A stretch of 64,000 bases of DNA from Candidatus Obscuribacter sp. (lineage in GTDB: Bacteria; Cyanobacteriota; Vampirovibrionia; Obscuribacterales; Obscuribacteraceae). Shown in pieces: positions 54,601 to 63,892 of this stretch. Numbering within the stretch: position 1 is the first letter of the stretch; each line of letters starts with the position of its first letter. The stretch lies in the NCBI GenBank assembly GCA_016718315.1, contig JADKDV010000003.1, positions 1 to 64,000 on the forward strand. Direction: 5' to 3'. Both the position numbers and the translations under genes were made by a program. The notes under the pieces are model-generated. The model had not been told where the DNA came from, searched no databases, and saw nothing but the letters and a program-made list of their open reading frames with translations.

Positions 54601-55841
54601 ACAATTACAGCACTCGCAATGCTGATGGCCGTTATGAGTATCCTAAAGAGTTTGACCAAAATCTGGCACTCTGGCTGGAGATTGGACGGGAAGCCGATAT
54701 GGCCAGTCCCAAGTACAAAGAATATCCACCTCAGCGCAATAGCCTGACCGATCGCATGGCTGTGCTTGAACAAGCAATGGCTGTGCGCAACGCTCAAAAC
54801 GCGCCTGCTGTAGATAGAGTATTGCAGCTTGCCGGTCAGGATCAGCCGGCCGCTAAAGGCTTGCTCAGTAAATTTGATGGCACCACCAATGCTCCCGAAA
54901 CCGCTGAATTAATCGGTCTTGTAGCTGCTAATGCTCAAACTATTGCTGATGTCAAAACAGTGATGGATGCTGTCCATTTTGGCAAAAAAGCTGATAGTGA
55001 TTCGTTTAAGGGTCGCAAGGATGGACGTGATACCAGCCAATCGGACAAAGCTCGCGACGCCAACCAGTCCCTTGCTCAAAGTGTGCTGACCAGTGTCATG
55101 GTGCCAGGCTCTCCTGCTCACCTCAGAGCGCAGCAGTTAGTCAATGACATGATCTCTGGCAAAATTCGCGACCCCAGACCAGATATGCCTGATAGACCAG
55201 GCTTTGGCTCACCCAGACCAGGTGGAGATCGAGGCGGAGCTCAGGGCCGCGACAATAACCGTGGACCTAGACGGGACAATGCCGAACCTGTTGCACCAAA
55301 GCCAGCGGCTCCTGTTGAGCAGCCTCCATTTACCCGTCCTGTGGTACGTAATGTGGTGCCAGCAGATAATCAACAAGCGGTTGCTCCAGAAGCTACCCCT
55401 GAAGTTGTGCCAGCTGCCGCTAGTGAGGCTGTTGTAAAAACTGCACCAGTAGAAGCACAGCGCACTGCCCCAGAGCCAACTGTTGTCGTTGACCAGGCCA
55501 GAGTGGTAGATACTACACCTGCACAGACAGTGGCTGATCCTGTCGCCGCTGAGCCCAGTTTGAGACAGATTATGACTGGCGAAGTGACAGCACAGAGCAC
55601 TAAAGCTACTGATCCTGCTGCTACCGCTGATACTGCAGGTGGTGCTTCGCAGGTTGATAAATTTAACCAGCGCTATGCTGGTCAGGCCAGACCGGGTCGT
55701 CGCAATAATGCTGCCGAAGAAGAAGGCGACGATGGTATGACACCCCAGGATCGTGGTCGTAAACGTGAAAAGCCCAGAGGTCGCGGTCAAGTCCTAAAAG
55801 GCTTTGATGAGCTTGGCAAATTACGTGGTGACGATAACTAA
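51627..55841 (+). CDS. 1,404-residue protein with helical, Pro/Ala and RG-rich regions
   Basis: I prefer ATG 51627 (MANETEHFQESISDKL); an ATG-free extension to 51582 is also open. No signal peptide. Residues 1-110 are a coiled coil (AIAEHEKAEGQKSWLDKTVE, QLARLAQTAKEAIEK). Residues 115-370 are Gly/Ala-rich with glycine-zipper-like hydrophobic patches (GMGATFGFASGGS, DAAAGATGATGVAATRA). Residues 375-520 and 1230-1340 are Pro/Ala/Val/Glu linkers. The centre (about 520-770 and 865-1180) is helical. The tail has RPDMPDRPGFGSPRPGGDRG and PRRDNAEPV, an RG-rich stretch. No family recognised. The frame is intact throughout. Confidence 0.7.
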   Translation: MANETEHFQESISDKLRNLPGMEIKEGPKTDLVKAIAEHEKAEGQKSWLDKTVELVYSADKQSLQSLKELERQATQNEAKGDTVAQARLAQTAKEAIEKDKKAVAHQQEVNFYATGFLKAVPLFAMTKGKVLFEGAAPSKGTVMLAASIGVHAAGQVKVSDQGSDIAINAALGGAKGFALKQTFDYLGPRQILGASRGEYSNMAAKGVLLGGSSRLYETTFNQNTFKDTTTGQVAVGKGLETIASTTLDPRAVAFDATLFMGAHGAFKGLSNVAGRAVEASPLLSKAAQSPVANFLREGQVGQNAGMGATFGFASGGSSELIRQRQAGEDLNISEIIRKGALQSLTDAAAGATGATGVAATRAVGHMKLEIPVPRPMTPPRTFAGEETPLIPPESAPVNAGEVAKPQAVAEAAPANERALVEPVVGETAAKAPAEQVAVSDPARVAEPVATAERVVEPAKAPAVGEETVKVDLAGQNGPHVETPLEAAAQPKGILSHEAGIARKASYEMSAAQKPIFEEGIKLLGGVFSGRATASDVTQFLEYGATRGQAVKAQLEQMAGDYKELGNVRAQRLLEVAINNTPENIALAEAGYNLARAAGQGERFGPEHQQLIEFAYGQGRGAQEPVRVLSELIGDPPTNQVLGEVYAGANGLMRGDGVQPPIDYSKADPQAKDFLEAITAHQPTNAAEHNNLVKGVSDWADYFYNDHGVLHQLGRTTPYGVIASAVDAKLGTDYFGQFPKSHVIERPPIIHPTPIAPVAQGVDLAALGEAAKPTPGVVKDIDAVVGEPLPAAVDKPIAPEQATQPAPETRTAEQARDTTNVGPAVDHTPGNMRIYPERLFGEFENTQGPMKQSRAHLLADHIGQLTDAQFVKWLEYLYQPAQGTSGATNLQRMGLPGSHILARPEIQAVVTNPERAAIDVTTLKNLMSQPAKLQSGDLPEEIKHHIAYRLDYATQQQRLALDTNPETANAELNWPKILRDAIPSWYAKTLRDNYSTRNADGRYEYPKEFDQNLALWLEIGREADMASPKYKEYPPQRNSLTDRMAVLEQAMAVRNAQNAPAVDRVLQLAGQDQPAAKGLLSKFDGTTNAPETAELIGLVAANAQTIADVKTVMDAVHFGKKADSDSFKGRKDGRDTSQSDKARDANQSLAQSVLTSVMVPGSPAHLRAQQLVNDMISGKIRDPRPDMPDRPGFGSPRPGGDRGGAQGRDNNRGPRRDNAEPVAPKPAAPVEQPPFTRPVVRNVVPADNQQAVAPEATPEVVPAAASEAVVKTAPVEAQRTAPEPTVVVDQARVVDTTPAQTVADPVAAEPSLRQIMTGEVTAQSTKATDPAATADTAGGASQVDKFNQRYAGQARPGRRNNAAEEEGDDGMTPQDRGRKREKPRGRGQVLKGFDELGKLRGDDN

Positions 55842-55922
55842 GGCTAGTGCTGGGAGCTTTTGAGTACCTGGTTATATGGACCTGTTTGAGCCTAGAGCTT
55901 TAGCCCGGCGCTCTTAAGTTTT

Positions 55923-56444
55923 TTATTGCAGCAGCTGCAGCGCGGTCTGATAGGCTTTGAGTGTTTGTTGATCAAATAAGACCATTGTCACTGACTGTAC
56001 GGTGCTTTGCTTTTGCAAAAATCGCGAGATCGACTCTAGTGCTACTTTTGCTGCCAACTCGACTGGATAGCCATAGGCGCCGGTAGAGATTGACGGGAAG
56101 GCTATGGTGCTCAGCTCATAGTCACTGGCCAGCTCAAGGCTATTGGTATAGGCTCTGGCTAAAATTACATCCTCGTTGGTTTGGCCGTTGCGCCAGATTG
56201 GACCGACTGTATGGATTACGTGGCGCGCTTTTAGTTTGCCACCACTGGTGATGACGGCTTCGCCCGGGGCGCAGCGTCCTTGCATAGCTACTATCTTGAG
56301 GCACTCTGCCAAAATTTGCGGTCCACCGGCTCGGTGGATGGCACCGTCCACGCCACCACCGCCCAGTAGTGAGCTGTTGGCGGCATTGACAATGGCATCT
56401 ACATCCTCTTTAGTGATGTCGCCTTGTTTGATTTGTATGGTCAT
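55923..56444 (-). CDS. Macrodomain ADP-ribose-binding/deacylase protein
   Basis: A 173-residue single macrodomain of the MacroD/YmdB type. It hydrolyses O-acetyl-ADP-ribose or removes mono-ADP-ribose. The ligand loops are present: IVNAANSSLLGGGGVDGAIH (about 17-36, with conserved Asn and Gly run), the AGG step, and the second phosphate loop SISTGAYGYP. Its ATG lies just 3 bp after the stop of the Pro/Gln-rich gene. Confidence 0.92.
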   Translation of the reverse strand: MTIQIKQGDITKEDVDAIVNAANSSLLGGGGVDGAIHRAGGPQILAECLKIVAMQGRCAPGEAVITSGGKLKARHVIHTVGPIWRNGQTNEDVILARAYTNSLELASDYELSTIAFPSISTGAYGYPVELAAKVALESISRFLQKQSTVQSVTMVLFDQQTLKAYQTALQLLQ

Positions 56445-56447
56445 GTA

Positions 56448-57737
56448 CTAGCCTTGATCTGGCGGCAATATGATTTGACTGACCACGCGTCCGGCCTGGT
56501 CCAGATTAAACTGAATAACTTGACCGCCGGTTATCACTTTTTTGGAGGTTGGGGTGCAGAGATCATTGACGTTATGATAATTGTATTTTGTTTCGGAGGT
56601 GATATTGCCTTGGCTATCCATATCTCTGACACAAAGAGGGCGAGCGCTTATGGCTGTGGCTGAGCGCAGGTTTTCGGAGATGGTGATGGTTTTGCAGCCA
56701 TCTTCTCTAGTGCATTCGATGCGGGTGCTGCTATTGTCTGGTAACATCGTGGTCATAGTCTTGATACCACTGACGGTATCGATGCGAAATGTTTGAGAAC
56801 AATTGGCGGCTTCAAATGGATCATTGTCGGTGAATATCAAACTGAGCAGGCGACTGGTCTCGGGGGCTGGTTTGGGTGGCTCAGGGTTGATTGATTCGAC
56901 CCTCAAATTGAGATGACTACTGCGTTGAATCTCAACAGGTGAAGGGGCTTTTGTATCCAGTGGCTGCACTTCAAAGGCCCGCGACTCTGGTTGCGCAGTA
57001 TTGGCAAGTGCTGACTGAGCCGATAGCACTGGACGATCTGTGCTCTGGTTGTTTTGCAAAAACTTGAGATAGTGCCCTGCTGGTGTATCGGGACTGGGTA
57101 GTACGGGCTCGATACTGGCTGGTTGTTGAAAAATTTGAGCATGAGTGACCTGAGCGCCCTGGACGTTGCTGGATAGTTCCCAGGGTTCGCGGGCGGCAAA
57201 CTGCGCTGGCACAGCTGTGCTTTCGACTTTGTCCCATGGTGGCTGAGCGGGCTGCGGATTGGCTTGAGCTGCTAGTTCCCAGGGTTCTTTAGGGATTGGC
57301 GCTGGTGTCGTATATGGTGCTGGCTGAGGCGATGGGATGTAGGGCTCAGGGGCCGGTTGTTGTGGTGCGATGTAGGGCTCGGGTGCAGGCTGTTGCGGAC
57401 TGTATGGTAAGGGTGAGGGCTGTGCTGGTAAATAAGGCTGGGGGGCTGGCTCGACAGGCGCTTGTGCCTGAGCCACCGCCGGTTCTATGGGAGCGGGTGC
57501 GACAGCTGGCTTCGCTTGTGCTTCTAAAATTTGCTGATGCAGTTGAGCTAAGTGGGGCGGGAGGTTGGCTGCTTGTATCTGTAGTTTTTCGGCCGCCGAA
57601 AGGGGTGATTCGGATTGTGCTGCGTTTGTCTGGACGCCAGGGTTGCGCTGAGAAGTCACCTCTGGTGCTGCGGGGAAGGGCGTTGCTTGCGCCTGTCTGT
57701 GCCATCTGGGCCGCTTCAGCAGCTTTGGCCTGGGCAA
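56448..57737 (-). pseudogene. Pro/Gln-rich protein, C-terminal part (frameshifted gene)
   Basis: The C-terminal part of a gene that starts at 58335. The true overlap begins near 57690, where the previous frame's MAQT is followed in this frame by QAQATPFPAAPE. A very Pro/Ala/Gln-rich region comes first (QPYLPAQPSPLPYSPQQPAP, repeats of PEPYI). A folded-looking C-terminal domain follows (FEAANCSQTFRIDTVSGIKT, TTMLPDNSSTRIECTREDGC, NLDQAGRVVSQIILPPDQG). The nominal start at 57737 (MPRPKLLKRPRWHR) is out-of-frame sequence. No family recognised. Confidence 0.6.
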
Positions 57738-58335
57738 TTTGAGCCGGATTCATGGCTGAAACAAGTGCATTAAGTGTGCGTCTTGGATTTTGTGCTGGTT
57801 TGCGTTCAGGGGCTTTGGCAGCCGGTTCGGCTACTTCTTGATGTTGTATTTGCTGCTGTGCTTGTTGCTGCATCTGTTGTTGCAGTTCGCGGCTGGCTGC
57901 TGCTATTTCGGCTTGAGATGGACCTTTGGCGCCAGTGGTCTCAGTGTGTACCGGCTGAGTTTGGGGTTGTTGTATCTGGTGGGGGATGTTTTGTGGCGTG
58001 GGCTCAGCCTGTGGCGTATTTATCACCTGCTTGTCGGGGGGGCGCACTGGTACTTGCTCTGTAAAAACAGGCTCATCTGTATTTTTGCGGGCTTTATGTC
58101 CCTGACCCCAACCATCTCTTTTGAGACTATCATCGCTACTGGCAGTCGGCGCGCTTGCTGCGACCGATGTGCTGTTATAGCCAATATGATTGGTTTTGCT
58201 TGACCAGTTATTGTTGTTTGGCTCTCTATTTTGGGCCGACTGATTCTGGGCGCGTCTCGATACATCGGATTGGATATCCATCCTTTGTCCATTTTGCAGA
58301 TTTTTCAAATGATCGAAATCAGGCACGTGCCCCAT
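57690..58335 (-). pseudogene. Pro/Gln-rich protein, N-terminal part (frameshifted gene)
   Basis: N-terminal about 215 residues of the same gene from ATG 58335 (MGHVPDFDHLKNLQNGQRMD). It is disordered, Asn/Gln/Pro-rich (EPNNNNWSSKTNHIGYNSTS, QQQMQQQAQQQIQHQEVAEP). It reads well to NPAQIAQAKAAEAAQMAQT, then turns to an unlikely SNALPRSTRGDFSAQ sequence that runs on to 57346. One extra base, or two missing, near 57660-57700 explains it. Joined, the protein is about 629 residues. No signal peptide. Confidence 0.6.
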
Positions 58336-58462
58336 TTCAGAAACCCTTTATAGACAAAAAGCCAGCGCCAATTATGTACAACACCCCTAGTACTATTCTA
58401 CGATAAGTTGTCAAGGATTCGTAAATTTGCCGCGATCAATACAAATTTGACGACGTATTTTA

Positions 58463-60079
58463 TTATCCGCTCATTACTTCTCTAGCTAGGACTACTCGCT
58501 GAGTTTGTTTCGACATGTCGCGAGCGGACCTGGCCGAGTTCAGCAATTTGTCCAGTTCCTGACCGTCCTCAGGTACACCGGCTACGCCAAAGGCAAATAC
58601 CAGACCCCGTGGGTCCATATCTGCTGCCAGTGGTGCTTCTTTGAGCACGTCAACGACGCGATTGGCAAGAGCCGCAGCGGCTTTGGCGTTGGAGTTGGGC
58701 AGGATGAGAGCAAAGTCAAAAGTTTCATAGTGACCAAGTAGATCGATGGGGCGTTTAACAAGGCTGATGCGTTGCATGGCCCGTTTGACTGCCAGCATTT
58801 GTAGAGCTTCGACCGGACCACCCTGACCCTGACGGCGATGACCGAGACTAAAGACCACCAGTGAGAAGGGGAAGTTGAAATATTCGTAGCGCAAATACTC
58901 TTGCTCTAAAAAATACAAAAAAGCTGGATAAGTGAGAATGCCTGTCTCTTGTCTGATTAGATGTTTGGTCACACTGGAAAGTGTGCCTTCATCAATACCC
59001 ATACTGCGCAGGTTGCCCGAGCGCGATGCCTGGTCCGTGACCTGGACAAGACCGCAACTGATTAAGTTGAAGAGGATAGGGACATAATCTGCCTTCTTCA
59101 TTGGCATTTTGCGCAGTATGTCAAAAAGAGTACTGCGTCCGTCAATCAGCTCAAAGAATTCAAACTGAGGCTTCATGGCGATAGGCGCGCCTTTTTGTAG
59201 CATGCCTGCAAATTCTTGTTCAGAAGCAACAGCCTGTCGTTTGACCAGGACTGATTCCATTTTGAGGTTGGCAGATTCGAGGTATTTGGATTGGTCCAAA
59301 AGTGTGACGCCTTCCATGAGCATGGCGTCAAGTCTGCGTTTTACTGTTTTGTGGGGGCTGGTTTCGTCGGGCCAGAAGCGGAATTCGCCAGTGATCCAGG
59401 TGATAAGTTCGATAACAGCGTCGTCGCCGCCCACGTCTTTGAGTTCGGCGTGCATGGGCGTGCCGTCCACAAAATAAACTTTGGCAGTTTCTGCTTTGTC
59501 TTTGACATCCAGTCGACCAGTCATTTTAGACATGGTGATTGATTGCAAAAGGTTGGGCGCTTGCATCTTGGTCAAATCACCTTCCAGAGTGGCTTTTAGT
59601 CCCGGGCGAGGCGAATCAAATATGACCTGATTTTCGTTGTAGGTAACTACTGGTGCTTCGACACTAGTGTTGCCACTGACGGGTAGTAAATTGGACATGG
59701 ACTCGGAGCCCATAAAACTATCAGCTGCCAGGCTGTCGCCCAGTGGGTCGCAACCGCAACCACTCATGACGATGTTAGCTACAAGGCTGACATCGCTCTC
59801 GGCATGGTGAAAAATCACCTGCGGACCCTGCGCTGTGATTTGTGACAAAACCCAGACAGGCAGCCCGATTTCTTGCTCAAACTTGACAGTGAGCAGGTAT
59901 TCCTGTGAACCTTCAGTGACGCTAAAGGGTTGCTCTACCAGACGACCAGGTGCTTTTGCTGCTTCTTGGTGCAAAAACTGAATGTCTTGATAGGACGGTA
60001 AGACCGAGACCTTAGGCAAACGAAAGCCACGCGGTGCTGGCGTGTTGTGTGGATTCTTTGATTGTCTGGATGAGAACAT
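58463..60079 (-). CDS. DUF4388 protein with degenerate GGDEF domain
   Basis: A 538-residue cytosolic signalling-type protein. A DUF4388 (PATAN) domain lies at about 165-300 (LTKMQAPNLLQSITMSKMTG, RLDVKDKAETAKVYFVDGTP, VIELITWITGEFRFWPDE). The C-terminus (about 395-538) has a diguanylate-cyclase fold outline (AFLYFLEQEYLRYEYFNFPF, SLVVFSL, LAVKRAMQRISLVKRPIDLL, VFAFGVAGVPEDGQELDKLL). The GGDEF loop reads HYETF, so c-di-GMP synthesis is not expected; it could bind nucleotide or act structurally. DUF4388 is common with gliding and two-component proteins. Confidence 0.8.
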   Translation of the reverse strand: MFSSRQSKNPHNTPAPRGFRLPKVSVLPSYQDIQFLHQEAAKAPGRLVEQPFSVTEGSQEYLLTVKFEQEIGLPVWVLSQITAQGPQVIFHHAESDVSLVANIVMSGCGCDPLGDSLAADSFMGSESMSNLLPVSGNTSVEAPVVTYNENQVIFDSPRPGLKATLEGDLTKMQAPNLLQSITMSKMTGRLDVKDKAETAKVYFVDGTPMHAELKDVGGDDAVIELITWITGEFRFWPDETSPHKTVKRRLDAMLMEGVTLLDQSKYLESANLKMESVLVKRQAVASEQEFAGMLQKGAPIAMKPQFEFFELIDGRSTLFDILRKMPMKKADYVPILFNLISCGLVQVTDQASRSGNLRSMGIDEGTLSSVTKHLIRQETGILTYPAFLYFLEQEYLRYEYFNFPFSLVVFSLGHRRQGQGGPVEALQMLAVKRAMQRISLVKRPIDLLGHYETFDFALILPNSNAKAAAALANRVVDVLKEAPLAADMDPRGLVFAFGVAGVPEDGQELDKLLNSARSARDMSKQTQRVVLAREVMSG

Positions 60080-60180
60080 GGCTTTCCAAAATGACCGTCA
60101 ACGGTACTAAAGGGGGAGCTGACGGCGATTATATACACTTTTCCACGTCTGGGCAGAGCTAAACGCTTTTGGCCTCTATA

Positions 60181-60217
60181 AATCAAAAAAGCCGCTGCAA
60201 TTGCGGCTTTTTTGATT
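60181..60217 (-). terminator. Terminator of the glutamate dehydrogenase gene
   Basis: A perfect 15-bp inverted repeat (AATCAAAAAAGCCGC / GCGGCTTTTTTGATT) with a 7-base loop, 33 bp past the gdhA stop. The T run lies on both strands. Confidence 0.9.
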
Positions 60218-60249
60218 GTTTATCGGCTGCTTTCAGCTCTTGACTGTCT

Positions 60250-61533
60250 TTATGGATAAAGACCGCGCAAGCGCTTGGCTTCGGCAATACGCGAAACACC
60301 AATGCGGAGTGCCGCCATACGGGGTCTGAGCTTGCTCTTAGTGGACAGCTCTAGCACTTGATCACAGGCTCTACCCATGATTTGCTCAAGACGCTGATTG
60401 ACTTCGTCTTCGCTCCAGAAGAGGTGCATCATACCCTGTACCCATTCGAAGTAGCTGACAGTTACACCACCAGCGTTCGCGAGGATATCGGGCACTACAA
60501 TCACGCCTTTGTCATGCAAGATCACATCGGCTTCAGGTGTGGTGGGGCCGTTGGCGCCTTCTACGATGATTTTGCAATTAAGCTTGTCAGCGTTTTCTGC
60601 GGTGATTTGACCACCGAGAGCAGCAGGCACCAGGATGTCGCAAGGCAGCTCCAGCAGTTCTTTGTTGCCAACTGCTTGTGAGCCATTGAAGCCTTCTACT
60701 TTGCCCATTTCTGAAACATAAGCGAGAAGTCTTGGGATATCCAGACCTTTTTCGTTGTAGATGCCGCCGTGAACATCGGAGACACCAACGATTTTGTAAC
60801 CGGCTTGATGCAACAGTTTTGCTGTGATTGAGCCGACGTTACCAAAGCCCTGGACTACCACTGAAGGTGAGTCACCTTTGATACCAAAATGTGATGCTGC
60901 ACGTCTGACGCAATAAGCAACACCGCGACCGGTAGCTTCGGTGCGACCAAACGAACCGCCGATGGAGACTGGTTTGCCAGTGACCACAGAAGGTACAGTG
61001 TGACCGACGTTAATACTGTATGTATCCATGATCCAGGCCATGGTCTGCTCATTGGTATACATGTCTGGTGCGGGGATATCTTTGTCTGGTCCCAGCAAGT
61101 TGATGATTTCCGATGTGTAGCGTCTGGTCAGGCGCTCGTTTTCGGACATTGAAAGATTCCAGGGCTCTACTCTGATGCCGCCTTTAGCACCACCATAAGG
61201 TAGTCCCATCAAAGCGCATTTCCAGGTCATCAGCATAGCCAGGCAGGATACTTCGCCCAGGTTTACTTCTGGGTGGAAGCGAATGCCGCCTTTGGCGGGT
61301 CCGAGGGTGACATCATGGTGCACGCGATAACCGGTAAATGATTTTACCGAGCCATCATCCATGCGCACAGGCACTGTCACAATCAGCGCTCGTTTGGGAT
61401 ATCTGAGACGTTCGTGCAGCTCTCTATCAAGCCCCATCTCTTCGGCGATTTCGTCGAGTTGACGTTGAGCTCCTAAAAAGTGCTCTGTTTCACATTCCAT
61501 GGTCGGCTGATAAGCCGACTTGACCGCTACCAT
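60250..61533 (-). CDS. gdhA: Glutamate dehydrogenase
   Basis: About 427 residues from ATG 61533. GGAGGAA lies 8 bases upstream, so I prefer this over a start at 61581. It interconverts glutamate and 2-oxoglutarate plus ammonium. Substrate-domain motifs: GGIRFHPEVNLGEV, the catalytic-Lys region LPYGGAKGGIRVEPW, and PAPDMYTNEQTMAWIMDTYS. The NAD(P)-binding motif is VVQGFGNVGSITAKLL. The C-terminal GANGPTTPEAD and NAGGVTVSYFEWVQ are typical of the hexameric small type. Cofactor not certain. Confidence 0.95.
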   Translation of the reverse strand: MVAVKSAYQPTMECETEHFLGAQRQLDEIAEEMGLDRELHERLRYPKRALIVTVPVRMDDGSVKSFTGYRVHHDVTLGPAKGGIRFHPEVNLGEVSCLAMLMTWKCALMGLPYGGAKGGIRVEPWNLSMSENERLTRRYTSEIINLLGPDKDIPAPDMYTNEQTMAWIMDTYSINVGHTVPSVVTGKPVSIGGSFGRTEATGRGVAYCVRRAASHFGIKGDSPSVVVQGFGNVGSITAKLLHQAGYKIVGVSDVHGGIYNEKGLDIPRLLAYVSEMGKVEGFNGSQAVGNKELLELPCDILVPAALGGQITAENADKLNCKIIVEGANGPTTPEADVILHDKGVIVVPDILANAGGVTVSYFEWVQGMMHLFWSEDEVNQRLEQIMGRACDQVLELSTKSKLRPRMAALRIGVSRIAEAKRLRGLYP

Positions 61534-61581
61534 GCAGAATTCCTCCAGAAACGAAGAACGTTGGACCAAAATTAAGGACAA

Positions 61582-61970
61582 TAATTTGCGGTTTTTAGCG
61601 GTACCAAAACGAGTGTCTGATACTTATAAAACCGTACCGTTTATAAACCTTCGCAAATGCCCACTTGGCTACTGGTTTGTTCTGGTCTTTAGACGTTGCA
61701 ATATGTTAACGCCTATATGCAGGCGATATGGTGGTGCTTCTTCACATTGGCACTTAAATTTTTCTCAGCCCTCATGGGTGCTTCTTTTGCAGGCATTGAG
61801 CCGGGCATGGTCTCGAGCAAAGTAGTGGACAGATCGGACTAATTAAAAGATTATCGGGTAAGACAATGAAGTGACTTTGGCGCCATAAAACTAAAGGGTA
61901 AATATTGCCCGCGCCGGTTATGGTATCGTCAGTGGTGCAATGTGGTAAACGCCTTTTTTATGGATGGTAA
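61582..61970. other. Divergent intergenic region between gdhA and the antiporter gene
   Basis: About 390 bp carrying both promoters by position. I see no convincing -35/-10 pair, gene or strong hairpin. Confidence 0.5.
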
Positions 61971-63059
61971 ATGAAATTTTCATTTGAGCATATTCTCAAT
62001 GTCTTGCTGATTTTTATACCTATCCCCATTATTGGCGGTATCTTGGGTTGGCCCCCAGTTTTGATATTCTTCACTGCCTGTATTGGCATTGTCCCGCTGG
62101 CAGGCTTGATGGGCAAGTCCACCGAGTATCTGGCTGACCGCATCGGCTCGAGCTGGGGCGCGCTATTAAACGCTACTTTTGGTAATGCTTGCGAACTGAT
62201 TATTGCTCTTGCTGCTTTGCGGGCCGGTTTGATTGATGTGGTTGAGGCCAGCATTACTGGTTCCATTATCGGCAACATTTTGCTCGTGCTGGGCATGAGC
62301 ATGCTTGCTGGCGGACTCAAGTTTCAGACTCAATACTTCAATCGCACAGCGGCCACCACTTCCGCCACTTTGCTTGCTCTGGCTGCCATCAGTTTGACTG
62401 TGCCAGCCGTCTTTCACCTATCAAACGTGCATGGCGGCAGCGCTGCCGATCATACTAACGACTACAACCTGGCTCTTTGCATTGCTGTTATTCAAATATT
62501 CACCTATATATTGAGTCTTGTTTTTAGTCTTAAGACTCACAAACAACTATATATGTCTGGTGACGTCGAAAAAGACGAAGCACTTGGTACCGAAGGCTGG
62601 GGCGTCAAAAAGTCTTGTGTTGTCCTTTTAATTGCAACCGTTATGGTGGCGGTACTTTCAGAGTATCTGGTAAAAGCGGTGGAGTCGTCAGCCGAAACTC
62701 TGGGGCTGAGTCACATCTTTATTGGTGTAATTCTTGTGGCCATAGTCGGTAACGCTGCTGAGCACAGCACAGCAATACTTATGGCGATGAAAAACAAGAT
62801 GGACCTGTCCATCAATATTGCCCTGGGTTCGGGCAGTCAGATTGCTCTTTTTGTCGCTCCGGTGATTGTATTTGTTGGTTATTTCACCGGGCACCCCATG
62901 GACCTTTGTTTTTCGGAAGTAGAAATCCTATCTATTGTTGTTTCTGTAATCATTCTCTCCTTTGTCGCCACCGATGGCGAATGTAACTGGCTGGAAGGTG
63001 TGCAGCTATTGGCTGTATACGGTATTCTGGGAGCAGCGTTTTTCTTTAGTAAGCACTGA
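61971..63059 (+). CDS. Ca2+/H+ antiporter (CAX family)
   Basis: A 362-residue membrane protein with eleven predicted helices in two related halves. Each half has its alpha-repeat: GNACELIIALAALRAGLIDV (about 67-86) with SITGSIIGNILLVLG, and GNAAEHSTAILMAMKNKMDL with IALGSGSQIALFVAP. These contain the conserved acidic residues that exchange Ca2+ (or another divalent cation) for H+. A short acidic loop (GDVEKDEALGTEGW) lies between. Its stop overlaps the mutM start (TGATG). Confidence 0.93.
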   Translation: MKFSFEHILNVLLIFIPIPIIGGILGWPPVLIFFTACIGIVPLAGLMGKSTEYLADRIGSSWGALLNATFGNACELIIALAALRAGLIDVVEASITGSIIGNILLVLGMSMLAGGLKFQTQYFNRTAATTSATLLALAAISLTVPAVFHLSNVHGGSAADHTNDYNLALCIAVIQIFTYILSLVFSLKTHKQLYMSGDVEKDEALGTEGWGVKKSCVVLLIATVMVAVLSEYLVKAVESSAETLGLSHIFIGVILVAIVGNAAEHSTAILMAMKNKMDLSINIALGSGSQIALFVAPVIVFVGYFTGHPMDLCFSEVEILSIVVSVIILSFVATDGECNWLEGVQLLAVYGILGAAFFFSKH

Positions 63060-63892
63060 TGCCTGAATTACCTGAAGTCGAAACTGTTGCTCGCGGACTT
63101 GATCGGGTGCTGCCCGGTGACGCTATAGCCAGTGTAGAGATTTTGCGCAATACCTCAATTGGCACCGATATTGTTCAGTTTGCATCCGATCTGGTCGGGC
63201 ACTGTTTTAAATCTGTGCGGCGGCGCGGCAAATATATCTTGATCGATTTTGATAACCGAGCCGGTCTTGTCTGTCACCTGCGTATGTCCGGGCGCCTCCT
63301 AGTCAGACCGGGTGCCAAGGCTCAGGATATGCGCTTTTTGCGTGTGCGCATCAAGCTCAAAAGCGGACGCCAACTGCACTTTGAGGATATGCGCGTTTTT
63401 GGTCGACTGTGGTATAAGCCAGTCGATATGACCTTTGAGCAGATTGTACCCACACTGGCAGAGCTGGGGGTGGAGCCTCTCGATGATCTAACTGCCAAAT
63501 TTTTACTGGCTGCTTTTGCCGGTAAGCAACAAGCCATAAAAACTGCCTTGCTAGACCAGCGTATCATCGCCGGTGTCGGCAATATCTATGCCGATGAGGC
63601 TCTGTTTTTGGCTGGTATACATCCTCAGGTAGCCGCAGGCGCAGTCAAAATCAAAAAACTCCAAAGCCTGGTGGAGACAATCAAGAGCGTCCTTGCTAGT
63701 GGTATCGCTAGCGGTGGCTCAACTTTGCGCGATTATGTTAATAGCGAAGGCGTCAATGGTAATTATCAAAATCAAGCCTGGGTTTATGGTCGCGAGGATG
63801 AGCCCTGCCGCAATTGTGGACGTGAAATAGTGCGCATCAAAGTCAATGGTCGCTCCAGCCATTTTTGTCCGGGCTGTCAAAAAAAGCGCTGA
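63059..63892 (+). CDS. mutM: Formamidopyrimidine-DNA glycosylase
   Basis: A 277-residue bifunctional DNA glycosylase/AP lyase that removes 8-oxoguanine and formamidopyrimidines. It has N-terminal MPELPEVETVARGL (catalytic Pro2, Glu3), the RRRGKYILIDF strand with the catalytic Lys, HLRMSGRL, the helix-hairpin-helix region (ALLDQRIIAGVGNIYADEAL), and the zinc finger CRNCGREIVRIKVNGRSSHF-CPGC. All key residues are present. Translationally coupled to the antiporter. Confidence 0.97.
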   Translation: MPELPEVETVARGLDRVLPGDAIASVEILRNTSIGTDIVQFASDLVGHCFKSVRRRGKYILIDFDNRAGLVCHLRMSGRLLVRPGAKAQDMRFLRVRIKLKSGRQLHFEDMRVFGRLWYKPVDMTFEQIVPTLAELGVEPLDDLTAKFLLAAFAGKQQAIKTALLDQRIIAGVGNIYADEALFLAGIHPQVAAGAVKIKKLQSLVETIKSVLASGIASGGSTLRDYVNSEGVNGNYQNQAWVYGREDEPCRNCGREIVRIKVNGRSSHFCPGCQKKR

